DNA of 64,000 nucleotides from Chitinophaga rhizosphaerae. Its GTDB lineage: Bacteria; Bacteroidota; Bacteroidia; Chitinophagales; Chitinophagaceae. The position numbers were made by a program, and so were the translations under genes. This document shows positions 8,319-17,045 of this stretch, piece by piece; the stretch's first letter is position 1, and the number at the start of each line of letters is the position of its first letter. Location: assembly GCF_003958645.1 (NCBI RefSeq), contig NZ_RXLO01000003.1, positions 558,001-622,000 on the forward strand. The letters run 5' to 3'. Below the pieces are notes generated by a model that searched no databases, was not told the origin of the DNA, and worked only from the letters and a program-made list of their open reading frames with translations.

Positions 8319-11300
8319 CAAAAAAACCAACTTCCAGGCTGGGGAAAGGGGGCGCCATGGGTCCCCGTCAAATTGTTGATGTGTATGAAACTAACCATTA
8401 TCCTTATGGTGATGGCTTGCCTTCACGTAAGTGCGAGCACCTACTCGCAGGACACTAAAGTGACTTTGAGACTGAATGATGTTTCTGTTCAGCAACTGTT
8501 CAATTCGATCGAGAAGAAAACGGATTACCGGTTCGTTTTTTCCAACGACGTTATTCCCCGCAATTACCGGGTTAGCATAGATGTGCAGAACACCGCCGTG
8601 TCTGAAGTGTTGAGCCATGCGCTGGGCCGCACCCTGCTCGATTTCAGGATGCTGGAAAACGATATGATCGTGGTGGCCGACCGGCGCGCTATCAGCCAGA
8701 TGGTCCGCGTGGAAGGACGCGTCACGGACGCTGCCGGGGAGCCGCTCGAAGGTGTGAGCATTTCCGTAAAAGGCTCCAGCGGCGGAACTTTCAGCGGCCG
8801 GAACGGCGAGTTCGCCCTCAGCGTACCCAGCCGCAATTCGAGCCTCGTGTTCAGTTACGTGGGCCTGGAAACGCAGATCGTACCGGTAAACGGCCGCAGC
8901 ACGATCAGCGTGGTGATGAAAGGCGCGCGGACATTGGGCACCGTAACCGTGGTGAACACCGGCTTCCAGCAGCTGAACAAGGAACGTGCGACGGGATCGT
9001 TCGGGTATATCGACAAGGAACAACTGGCCCGTCCGGCCACCAATATCGGCAGCCGCATCATCGGCACCACGGCCGGCGTGCAGGCCAAGCTGGACGTAGA
9101 CGGCAACCCCACTTTCGAAATCCGCGGCAAATCGAGCCTCTATGCCACGGCGGCCCCGCTGGTGGTGGTAGACGGTTTCCCCATCAACGGCGACTTCAAT
9201 ACCATCAACCCCAACGATGTGGAAAGCATTACCGTCCTCAAAGACGCGGCTGCCGCATCTATCTGGGGCGCGCGTTCCGCCAACGGCGTCATCGTGGTGG
9301 TAACGAAAAGGGGACAGCGCAACACGCCGCTCCGGATCGATTTTTCCGCTTTCACCAAAATGGGCGGCAAAATGGACCTCGACTACGTGAACCCGCTGGC
9401 CACTTCCGCCGAAACGATCGACTATGAAAAACGCGCTTTCAACAAATGGAGCGCCGAGATCAATTCCGGTTCCGTAGACCAGGCCGATTTAGCATGGTCG
9501 CCGGGCCTCGTTGCCCTCAGCGAGCATTACCTCGGTATCATTTCAGAAACAAAACGTGATGAAATCCTCGCCCAGCTGAGCCGCCAGAGCAACAAAGGCC
9601 AGATCCGCGACCTGCTGCTCGATAACCCGGCCACACAGCAGTATAACCTCAGCCTGTCGGGCTCCACCGGGAGAATGACCAACATGGTTTCGCTGCTGTT
9701 CGAGAACAACAACTCCAACTTCCGGAACACCGGATACCAAAAATACCTCCTCAACTTCCGCTCCATGGCCAACCTGACCAAATGGCTGGACCTGAGCATC
9801 GGCGGGATGGTACATTACAATAAACAGGACTCCAGCGGCATCCGGCTGTCGGACATCCAGGAGTTCACCCCGTACGAAATGCTCTTGAATCCCGACGGGT
9901 CGTACGCCAATATCGCACAATATTACATGCCCATCCTGGAGCGGTCGGTACCCACCGGAAGGTTCCCCTATGCCGATTGGACGTACAATCCCGTGCAGGA
10001 GATCAATAACCGCAAACGGACCCGCACGCAGCTGAACGCGCGTTTCATGGCCGGGCTGACTTTTAAACTGATGAAGGGGCTTACGTTCGATAGCAAGTTC
10101 CAGTACGAGATCTTCAACAACTTCGTCCGCAACCTCAACAACGAGAACACGTTCGCCGTGCGCAAGCGGATCAACGAAGCCACATCGTGGAACCAAAGCT
10201 CCGGCGCGCTGACGCCCAATATCGCCAAAGGCAGCATCCTGGAGCAGAACCGATACCGGACCCAGGCCTACAACTGGCGGAACTCCGTGAACTACAACAA
10301 CATTTTTAAACGGGACCATGAAGTGAATATCATCGCCGGTGTGGAAATCGCCAACCAGGTGACGGAATTCTTCGGAAGCCCGATCACGTACGGGTATAAC
10401 GATGAAACGCTGACTTCGGGGATTTTCCCGAACGGGCCGGGCGGAACGTTCAAAACGATCCAGAACTGGCAGGGGAATAATTTCACCATCCCATACGGCA
10501 ATACTTTCGCGTACAACACCAACCGTTATTTCTCTTCTTTCGCCAATCTCGCCTATACTTACCGGGGCCGGTATACCGTTTCCGGAAGCTTCCGTACGGA
10601 TGCGTCCAACATCATCGCCGACGATCCGAAATACCGGTATTCTCCGTTCTGGTCGGCCGGTTTGGGATGGGCGGCGCACCGCGAGCGTTTCATGGAAAAC
10701 CTGCAGTTCGTCAACCGCCTGAACGTCCGCGCCACCTATGGTTACAACGGTAACGAAGACCGGACAACCTCCTTCAAACCGCTCATCGCCATTGGCGCGG
10801 TTCCGAACGTGTTTACCAACGATTACACGGCTACCATTTCCAGTTTCGGCAACCCTTCCCTGCGTTGGGAGAAAACCGCTACCTGGAACCTCGGGCTGGA
10901 TTATGGCCTTTTCGGGAACAAACTGTTCGGCAAGATCGATGTGTATAGCAAGTACGGGAAAGACCAGGTGGCGCAGGTGACGATCCCCGCCATCAACGGT
11001 ACCACTACCCAGAAACTGAACAATGCGGAGATCAGCAACCGCGGTATCGAACTGGAAATCGGTACGCAGCAGCGCATCGCCAAACGGATCAGCTGGCAGG
11101 GGAACGTGAACTTCGCGTATAATAAAAACCGCATCGAGAAACTGTTCATCGCCAACTATTCCGCTTATACGCTGGTGAACGGCGGATCGGCCTCCTACGT
11201 GCAGGGCGCCAACGCCAACGACATCTGGCGCTACCGCTACGCCGGCGTGCACGACGGCCAGCCGATGGTATATGGCGACAAGGGGACTTTATACAATTTC

Positions 11301-11837
11301 TTCGCATTCACGCCGGGCGACGGCCGCAATTACCTGCAAAACATGGGCACCACCGTGGCGCCATATACACTGGGCTTGATGAACACTTTCCGGGTGTATG
11401 ATTTCGACCTGTCTTTCATCGTGACCGGGAAATTCGGGCACGTGTTCGACCGGATGAGCTTCAACTATCCCGCCGTTTGGGGCCGTGTGTTGCCGAATAA
11501 CAAGTATTCCGGCGTGCTGAACGGTAATATGCAGCAGGTAGTGCCGTTGCCGCAGAACGATGTGGAAGACCGCTATTATTTCTGGGACCGCTTCTATCCC
11601 TACATGAGCTACCTGGTAGAAAACGCCGGGCATATCCGGATGCAGGAAATGAACCTCACCTACAATCTCGACAAGGCGAAGCTGGCTAAGATCGGCTTCC
11701 AGCAGGTGCAGATTTTTGCACAGGGGAACAACCTGTTTACCGTGTATGCGAACAAGGCGAAGGAAGATCCCGAATACCCGATGGGCAACCTTCGTCCGCA
11801 GCCCACGGTTACCCTTGGTATCAAGTGCAGTCTCTAA
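8316..11837 (+). CDS. SusC/RagA-family TonB-linked outer-membrane protein with STN signalling domain
   Basis: This 1173-residue import channel has a late signal peptide (MKLTIILMVMACLHVSAS). An STN domain follows (~45-125; LNDVSVQQLFNSIEKKTDYR), which contacts FecR in the periplasm. Next come a carboxypeptidase-regulatory-like domain (~130-205; EGRVTDAAGEPLEGVSISVK), the TonB plug (~225-335; VVVDGFPINGDFNTINPNDV and WGARSANGVIVVVTKRG) and the 22-strand barrel. It imports a glycan or peptide with the SusD encoded next. The STN domain and upstream sigma/FecR genes indicate transcriptional self-control by substrate. The start is supported by the conserved leader motif that ends at this ATG. The substrate is unknown; no glycoside hydrolase is linked. 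Confidence 0.93.
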   Translation: MQKNQLPGWGKGAPWVPVKLLMCMKLTIILMVMACLHVSASTYSQDTKVTLRLNDVSVQQLFNSIEKKTDYRFVFSNDVIPRNYRVSIDVQNTAVSEVLSHALGRTLLDFRMLENDMIVVADRRAISQMVRVEGRVTDAAGEPLEGVSISVKGSSGGTFSGRNGEFALSVPSRNSSLVFSYVGLETQIVPVNGRSTISVVMKGARTLGTVTVVNTGFQQLNKERATGSFGYIDKEQLARPATNIGSRIIGTTAGVQAKLDVDGNPTFEIRGKSSLYATAAPLVVVDGFPINGDFNTINPNDVESITVLKDAAAASIWGARSANGVIVVVTKRGQRNTPLRIDFSAFTKMGGKMDLDYVNPLATSAETIDYEKRAFNKWSAEINSGSVDQADLAWSPGLVALSEHYLGIISETKRDEILAQLSRQSNKGQIRDLLLDNPATQQYNLSLSGSTGRMTNMVSLLFENNNSNFRNTGYQKYLLNFRSMANLTKWLDLSIGGMVHYNKQDSSGIRLSDIQEFTPYEMLLNPDGSYANIAQYYMPILERSVPTGRFPYADWTYNPVQEINNRKRTRTQLNARFMAGLTFKLMKGLTFDSKFQYEIFNNFVRNLNNENTFAVRKRINEATSWNQSSGALTPNIAKGSILEQNRYRTQAYNWRNSVNYNNIFKRDHEVNIIAGVEIANQVTEFFGSPITYGYNDETLTSGIFPNGPGGTFKTIQNWQGNNFTIPYGNTFAYNTNRYFSSFANLAYTYRGRYTVSGSFRTDASNIIADDPKYRYSPFWSAGLGWAAHRERFMENLQFVNRLNVRATYGYNGNEDRTTSFKPLIAIGAVPNVFTNDYTATISSFGNPSLRWEKTATWNLGLDYGLFGNKLFGKIDVYSKYGKDQVAQVTIPAINGTTTQKLNNAEISNRGIELEIGTQQRIAKRISWQGNVNFAYNKNRIEKLFIANYSAYTLVNGGSASYVQGANANDIWRYRYAGVHDGQPMVYGDKGTLYNFFAFTPGDGRNYLQNMGTTVAPYTLGLMNTFRVYDFDLSFIVTGKFGHVFDRMSFNYPAVWGRVLPNNKYSGVLNGNMQQVVPLPQNDVEDRYYFWDRFYPYMSYLVENAGHIRMQEMNLTYNLDKAKLAKIGFQQVQIFAQGNNLFTVYANKAKEDPEYPMGNLRPQPTVTLGIKCSL

Positions 11838-11869
11838 CCTGTTTTTTCAGATGTAAAATCCGCTCACAA

Positions 11870-13402
11870 ATGACGATCCAATTCAAACATATATTCCGAA
11901 CCGCCGTGATTTGCGGCGCCCTTGGCCTGACGGCCTGCGATAAATTCCTGGAAGAGCGTCCCAGCAAGACTTCCGCACTGGAAGTAAAAACCGCTTCACA
12001 ACTGGAGTCGCTCCTGAATTCGCACAACAGCTTCATCACCGAAACCAATCGTTCGGCGGCAATCAGTACCGATGACTATGGTATTTTGGCGGAGATGTAC
12101 GCCGTAACGCCCACGCCTTTCAACATGGCGGTTGTCCAGTTCGCGACCTGGGACTGGCAATACCTGCCAGACGATAACCGGGAGCTTTTCTGGACCAACG
12201 AGTACAAGAAAATCTTTACGGCCAACATGGTATTGAACCTCCTGGAAACCGTTTCCGGAACCCCGGAACAGAAAGCCTCGCTGGCGGCCGATGCGCACCT
12301 CATCCGTGCCTATAGCTACTTTCAGCTGGTGAACACTTACGCCCTCCCGTACAACGACGCCACGAAGAACGAGCCCGACGTGCCCATCAAACTATCTACT
12401 TCATTCGACGAGCCCATGGCCCGTGCGCCCATCGGGAAAGTGTACCAGCAGATCGAATCCGACCTCGTGGAAGCCCTCAAGACCAATGTGGTCCTCGTGC
12501 AGAACGGCCGCCCCCGGCATTGGCGCGCCAGTAAAACCGGCGCGAAAGCTTTCGCCGCCAGGTACCACCTCACCCGCGGCAATTACGCAGAAGCCCTGAA
12601 ATTTGCGCAGGGCGCGCTAGACGAATACAGCACCATGATGGATTACAATACCGACATGCGATACGGCAGAGCGCAAACCCTGACCATCAACGCCGGTACG
12701 CCGGAAGCAAAAACAGTTACGCTGCAATATCCCTACACCCACGATAACCAATCCGATCAGACCGATCTCATGGGCTGGAAGGAAACCCTCTATCTCCGTG
12801 TGCTCGGTATCGACAGCTGGTGGTTCATCCCCAGCAAGGCGCTGCTGGACCTTTACGACAAGGATCACGACCTCCGTTACCGTTACCATATCGTGGAAGG
12901 CTATTCCTACGACCGCGGCATGATCAAGCCGGCATACGATTACCCGGGGTATATCTGCTTTTTTAAAGACCGTATGCTCAATGGCCCGACCGTTGCCGAG
13001 ATGCTCCTCATCAAGGCCGAGTGCCTGGCCCGCACCGGCAAGCCGGGAGACGCCATGGCGGCCGTTAACCAGCTGCGTGCCAAACGCATGGAACCCGGGG
13101 CATGGGTGAACCTTTCCGCCACTTCGGATGACGATGCCATCGCCAAAGTGTTGCAGGAACGCCGCCGCGAAATGCCTTTCGCACAGCGCTGGTTCGACAT
13201 CCGCCGGTATAATAACAACAACTATCCGAATGATGATGTGTCGCTCACACGGGAGTTCTATCCTTACAATTCCGCCGCGGTGCAGAAAGATCAGCCGAAG
13301 ATCATGTACTCCCTGCCGAAAGGAAGCCGCCGGTTCGCAGCGCCGCTGCCGAGAACGGAAATCATCGCCAGCAACGGCGCCATCATTCAAAACACGTATT
13401 GA
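11870..13402 (+). CDS. SusD/RagB-family nutrient-binding lipoprotein
   Basis: This 510-residue surface lipoprotein has a signal peptide and lipobox (GLTACDKFLEERPS). It has the SusD helical TPR scaffold, with the N-terminal fold (~20-220, DAHLIRAYSYFQLVNTYALP) and the C-terminal signature MLLIKAECLARTGKPGDA followed by RRREMPFAQRWFDIRRYN. It forms the lid over the SusC channel. The ATG at 11870 is chosen because it begins the signal peptide; the open frame reaches 11825 inside SusC. A TlpA-like gene follows 37 bases downstream, probably co-transcribed. Confidence 0.92.
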   Translation: MTIQFKHIFRTAVICGALGLTACDKFLEERPSKTSALEVKTASQLESLLNSHNSFITETNRSAAISTDDYGILAEMYAVTPTPFNMAVVQFATWDWQYLPDDNRELFWTNEYKKIFTANMVLNLLETVSGTPEQKASLAADAHLIRAYSYFQLVNTYALPYNDATKNEPDVPIKLSTSFDEPMARAPIGKVYQQIESDLVEALKTNVVLVQNGRPRHWRASKTGAKAFAARYHLTRGNYAEALKFAQGALDEYSTMMDYNTDMRYGRAQTLTINAGTPEAKTVTLQYPYTHDNQSDQTDLMGWKETLYLRVLGIDSWWFIPSKALLDLYDKDHDLRYRYHIVEGYSYDRGMIKPAYDYPGYICFFKDRMLNGPTVAEMLLIKAECLARTGKPGDAMAAVNQLRAKRMEPGAWVNLSATSDDDAIAKVLQERRREMPFAQRWFDIRRYNNNNYPNDDVSLTREFYPYNSAAVQKDQPKIMYSLPKGSRRFAAPLPRTEIIASNGAIIQNTY

Positions 13403-13439
13403 TCCATCGTTCCGTAACATATAATTTATCAGACCCATC

Positions 13440-14951
13440 ATGAAAAAACTCATCATATTGTTGGCCATCGCCGGTCTGCAAACCATAAACGCCCACGCAC
13501 AGGGGCCGGTTCCCGAAAAGAAAAAAGGTACGCCCGCCGAGATCGCCGCCGCGCGGAAAGCAGTGGAAAAAAACTTCAAGAACGCGAAAGCGCATGAAGA
13601 CTACATTTACCTCGCCGGCGTGGAAAGCGCTGAAGTGAAGGCGCAGTACGATAAATGGATCAAGGCGCACCCGAAATCCGTGGAAATCCCGTTCGCCTTC
13701 GCCCTGGCGCTGTACGACGCGGAACTTCCCGCCGCCAAACCCTACCTCGAGAAAGTGATCCAGCTTGATCCCAAAAACGGCGAAACGTATGAAATGCTCT
13801 GGATAGACGCCGAAAGGTGGGGCGATTTCGCCGCCGGACGCGAATACCTGCGCAAAGCCACCGAATCGGATCCCAAAAACGCCAACTTCGCTTTTTACTA
13901 CGCCAGCTCGCATGAAGATGTGGATTCGGCGAAACACCATGACCTCATGCTTTCCATGCCCGACCGTTTCCCCGGCACGGAAAGAGGCGCGCAGGCGCTC
14001 TACTGGCTGGCCCAGCGCTCCACCAACGCCGCAGTGAAGGTGAAGGTGTGGGAACAGTCGAGAAGGCAATTCGATCCCGGAAAATCGTCCTGGGCATCCA
14101 GCTCCATGAGCAGCTATTTTAGTTACCTGCTTCCCAAAGACGCGCAAAAGGCGCAGCAACTGGCGAACGAAATGCTGCAGAACGATTCCCTGCGCGAAAA
14201 CAAACAATGGCTGCAGAACAGGTCGGTCGCAGAAAAAGTGCTCGCCGGCCGCATACTGGCGGCCAGGGGGGATCATGCAGATGCCATCGCGATGCTGAAT
14301 TCCGCACCGAAAATCCGCTACAGTAGCTCGCAAGTTGTACTGCTCAAAGAGATCGCCCTCGTTAACGACGCAATGGGCAATCCCGCCGGATCGTACGACA
14401 GCCTGTTGAAATATTACGCCGTAGATCCCACCGACGAAGTGTATGGTCTCATGAAAAAGTACGCAGGCAAACTGGGCAAGAACAACGATGCCATCCAGGC
14501 AGACGTTTGGAAAGTGCGCAAAGCCGCCGCCAAACCCGCTACGTCTTTTTCGCTGGACAACTACCTGACCGGCGGTAAAACTTCGCTGGCCGACCTGAAA
14601 GGGAAAGTGGTGCTGGTAACGTACTGGTTCCCCGGATGCGGCCCCTGCCGCGGGGAATTCCCGCATTTCGAAGCGGTGGTGCGGAAATACGGAAAAGACC
14701 AGCTGGCGTATATCGGGATCAACATCGCCCATGAGCAGGACCCTTACGTGGTGCCTTTCATCAATCAAAGCGGCTACTCGTTCACGCCCGTGCGCGACGA
14801 GCCGGCCAAACGCGGAAACCTCGTGGCCCGCGGCGCTCCGACCAATTACCTCATCGACAAGGAAGGGAACATCGTTTTCTCGAACTTCCGGACAGATGAG
14901 CACAACCACCGGACGCTGGAACTGATGATCAACGAATTGCTGGATAAATAA
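13440..14951 (+). CDS. TlpA-like thioredoxin-fold protein with helical repeat N-terminus
   Basis: This is a 503-residue exported protein (signal peptide MKKLIILLAIAGLQTINAHA). Residues ~40-360 are TPR-like helices. Residues ~365-500 are an AhpC/TSA-Redoxin/TlpA domain with an active-site CGPC (Cys400, Cys403) in YWFPGCGPCRGEFPHF and the cis-Pro region GAPTNYLIDKEGNIVFSNF. It probably acts as a periplasmic thiol-disulphide oxidoreductase. Bacteroidota often place such proteins after SusCD pairs that import peptides or metal-bound ligands, hinting that the substrate here may be proteinaceous. It is the last gene before a bidirectional terminator. Confidence 0.85.
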   Translation: MKKLIILLAIAGLQTINAHAQGPVPEKKKGTPAEIAAARKAVEKNFKNAKAHEDYIYLAGVESAEVKAQYDKWIKAHPKSVEIPFAFALALYDAELPAAKPYLEKVIQLDPKNGETYEMLWIDAERWGDFAAGREYLRKATESDPKNANFAFYYASSHEDVDSAKHHDLMLSMPDRFPGTERGAQALYWLAQRSTNAAVKVKVWEQSRRQFDPGKSSWASSSMSSYFSYLLPKDAQKAQQLANEMLQNDSLRENKQWLQNRSVAEKVLAGRILAARGDHADAIAMLNSAPKIRYSSSQVVLLKEIALVNDAMGNPAGSYDSLLKYYAVDPTDEVYGLMKKYAGKLGKNNDAIQADVWKVRKAAAKPATSFSLDNYLTGGKTSLADLKGKVVLVTYWFPGCGPCRGEFPHFEAVVRKYGKDQLAYIGINIAHEQDPYVVPFINQSGYSFTPVRDEPAKRGNLVARGAPTNYLIDKEGNIVFSNFRTDEHNHRTLELMINELLDK

Positions 14952-14962
14952 CAAGCTGAAAA

Positions 14963-14990
14963 AAGCCTCCCGGACCGGGAGGCTTCTTAA
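14963..14990. terminator. Bidirectional terminator after the TlpA-like gene
   Basis: The stem AAGCCTCCC / GGGAGGCTT has loop GGACC and short T-rich ends. On the minus strand the T run is stronger (six T), so it also closes the converging remnant gene at 15008. Confidence 0.8.
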
Positions 14991-15007
14991 TTTCCCGGAA
15001 ATCCTTT

Positions 15008-15367
15008 TCAGGAACGCCAGCACGAGCGGATGCAGTTGTTGCTGGCGATGCCCGCTAGGTTCCGTGCAAACTCGATGACCATATGCTGGGATCCGCCGCA
15101 GGTGCCGGGTGTGGGGATATTGTTTTTTCGGGCATGTTTTATGATCCGCCAAGCGCCGGCCATGCTGTTGTACGGGCTTCCCGGTGCGATCCGGAAGCCC
15201 TGGTGCCGTTGAAAGATGTCGTCGAACTCGCGATCGATCCTTTCGGTAGACATCCGGCTGCAGCCCATTGGGCGGGTGAAATGAGGGAGTGCGTGGGAGA
15301 TGGCTTCATTGGTAGCCAGATGTGGCCGGAAAGACGCATTGTAGTCTCCGATGATAGCGATTTGCAG
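15008..15367 (-). pseudogene. Truncated CTP-synthase-C-terminal-like glutamine amidotransferase
   Basis: The minus-strand translation reads LQIAIIGDYNASFRPHLATN, then ERIDREFDDIFQRHQGFRIA, PGSPYNSMAGAWRIIKHARK and GTCGGSQHMVIEFARNLAGI, then stops after a few unrelated residues. This is the first half of the CTP synthase C-terminal region-related protein family, a class I amidotransferase fold with Cys in GTCGG. Family members run to ~230 residues, so the C-terminal half is missing. There is no ATG: the codon where Met is expected, before KTLQ, reads CCG. Substitutions at usually conserved places (GFRI for GFWI, GGSQH for GGFQH) also suggest decay. The coordinates run from a CTG codon at 15367. 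A short functional protein from an alternative start cannot be excluded. Confidence 0.65.
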
Positions 15368-15458
15368 GGTCTTCGGGGGTGAATAGGGTCGGTTGAAATG
15401 GTTTGTCGATGTTGAAATTGCTGAAATTGGGGAGTTGAAGGGCAAGTTTACGGCAAAG

Positions 15459-15484
15459 AAAACCCGGCCAAGCGGCCGGGTTTT
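15459..15484 (-). terminator. Terminator of the YiaA/B-family gene
   Basis: A perfect 11-bp palindrome (AAAACCCGGCC / GGCCGGGTTTT) with a 4-base loop lies 20 bases past the stop of the minus-strand gene at 15505. Its symmetric A/T ends let it work in either direction. Confidence 0.85.
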
Positions 15485-15504
15485 CGGGTATATCGGGTTA
15501 ACAA

Positions 15505-15927
15505 TCACTGTTTGGGTGCTTCTTCGTTGCGGAAAAACTTCGCGTCGCGGGTGTTTTTCTGCACGGCGATGGCGCCGAAGATGGCCAGTACGAAAGACAT
15601 GGCGTAGAAGCCTTTTTCGCTTCTGGTGAGATCGGCGTTCCACAGCCCGACGGTCAGCAGTACGATGCAAAGTATGGTGCTGAACCACGACAGGCCATAA
15701 TATATCGCAGTAACGGGGACGCCTTCCATCTGGTCGCGCACGGATTTTTGCACGGAAACGGCGGCGAACAGGCCGAACATCAGCACGGTGAAGTAATATC
15801 CTTTTTCGTTGAGTTGCATGGTGGCAGCATTCCACAAACCGATGTTGTAGGCTGCCATGCCGGCGAGCAGGGCTATCCAGGATGCGGCTACGAATGCGGA
15901 AGAGGGCTGTTGTTGTTTAGTTTCCAT
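15505..15927 (-). CDS. YiaA/YiaB-family inner-membrane protein
   Basis: This 140-residue protein has two tandem copies of the YiaA/B two-helix domain. Each copy has a pair of transmembrane helices, with repeated motifs IGLWNAATMQLNEKGYYFTV ... QKSVRD and VGLWNADLTRSEKGFYAMSF ... QKNTRD. It is an integral inner-membrane protein of unknown biochemical role. It is a single gene with its own terminator; no partner is evident. Confidence 0.88.
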   Translation of the reverse strand: METKQQQPSSAFVAASWIALLAGMAAYNIGLWNAATMQLNEKGYYFTVLMFGLFAAVSVQKSVRDQMEGVPVTAIYYGLSWFSTILCIVLLTVGLWNADLTRSEKGFYAMSFVLAIFGAIAVQKNTRDAKFFRNEEAPKQ

Positions 15928-16009
15928 AAAGGTGTTGATTTATGGTACCAAGGTATGGCGGCCTTTCCGGCAGACTTTTGACATCCGTCAAAAAACAAAA
16001 CGGGAAATG

Positions 16010-16573
16010 TTAAATGCGACCCCGCACACGGCTCAGCGTTTCCTGCGAAATGCCAAGGTAAGAGGCCACGTACCCCAACGGGGCGCGCTCCAGGATGTGG
16101 GGCGCCTGTTCCAGCAGCTGCTCGTAACGCTCCGCCGCAGTACGGAACTGCGAATTCACATAGCGTTCCTCCAGCCGGAGGTAGTATTTTTCATACGCAA
16201 TGCGCACCAGCCGCTCCAGTTCATGGAAAGTGTCGAGCAGCCGTAAAAGATCCTCCCGCGAAACCGACCAGAGCACCGCCCCCTCCATCAGCTGGATGTT
16301 CTCCACCGAAGGCTGGCCGGTCGTGAAGCTGTGGAACGATGTCACGAAGTCGCGCTCGAAGCCGAACCAATGCGTCACTTCCTTGTCTTCCAGGTGGTAA
16401 TACCCGCGCAGGCAGCCCTTTTCCACGAAATACAGCCGGCGGCAGACCTGGCCCTGGGTGATGAGCATGTCATTTTTGGCGTGAACGTCTTCCCGGAAGC
16501 AGGCCGCCACTGCCTGGCGGGCCGCGTCGCTGATAGGGTGGTATCGGGAAAGATGCGCGAATAACTGTTCCAT
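16010..16573 (-). CDS. Crp/Fnr-family transcriptional regulator
   Basis: This 187-residue protein has a cyclic-nucleotide-binding-like beta-roll (~15-125; VHAKNDMLITQGQVCRRLYF, VEKGCLRGYYHLEDKEVTHW) and a short C-terminal helix-turn-helix (YVASYLGISQETLSRVRGRI). It lacks the Cys cluster of FNR oxygen sensors. Bacteroidota have many such Crp-like proteins with unknown ligands. It is transcribed away from the SusC gene at 17046 and separated from it by ~470 bases, so it could regulate that operon, but nothing in the sequence proves it. Confidence 0.88.
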   Translation of the reverse strand: MEQLFAHLSRYHPISDAARQAVAACFREDVHAKNDMLITQGQVCRRLYFVEKGCLRGYYHLEDKEVTHWFGFERDFVTSFHSFTTGQPSVENIQLMEGAVLWSVSREDLLRLLDTFHELERLVRIAYEKYYLRLEERYVNSQFRTAAERYEQLLEQAPHILERAPLGYVASYLGISQETLSRVRGRI

Positions 16574-17045
16574 CGAAATACAAATTTACACCTGCCGTCG
16601 GTCAGGCCCGATAAAATTACAGCGATGTGCCGCTTATGCAAAAACGATTTTTCCAACAGATGCTTTGTGTGGCAGACATTAGGCACTAACTTACACGCCT
16701 AAACCATTATTCCCTATGACAGAAATCCCGTCCACGGTTCCTCGTACAACCCGCCCGATACCTCCCAGATACCACGTTTCACGGATGGGCCACCAGGCTT
16801 TCGCCCATCTTTGGCTACCAGTTATATGTTGAAATATAATAACGTGTTATGCCCGGTTTCCGGGGGCTAAAAAAGCCGTCGCATTTTCCCGTTTCCTGAC
16901 AATATTTGCGTAACTTATGTCTGCAATGATGTAGTACCGCCCCTGATTGTCTGTTAAACTCATTGTGTCGAAGCACCCCGGGCAGATAGAAATTTGAGCG
17001 ACTGACATATCAACCAGATCGAAATATTTTAAATCATGTACACCC
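16574..17045. other. Intergenic region between Crp-like gene and SusC operon
   Basis: This 472-base gap between divergent genes must hold promoters for both. A TAAATTTG element on the minus strand at 16581-16588 matches the -7 consensus but sits almost at the Crp start codon and has no matching -33 element. A 38-codon frame at 16716-16832 (MTEIPSTVPRTTRPI...) and a 66-codon minus frame at 16847-17047 show no recognisable domain. I see no RNA gene or repeat. Confidence 0.4.

Noticed and set aside
9543..11252. A 569-codon minus-strand open frame
   Set aside because: Antisense of the SusC at 8316; no signal peptide, domain or start context. The same applies to the long antisense frame at 17118-19031.
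13383..15152. A 589-codon minus-strand open frame
   Set aside because: Antisense of the TlpA-like gene, which has a clear CGPC site and signal peptide on the plus strand.
16716..16832. A 38-codon plus-strand frame (MTEIPSTVPRTTRPI...)
   Set aside because: Too short and without a family match; possibly a gene fragment but unsupported.
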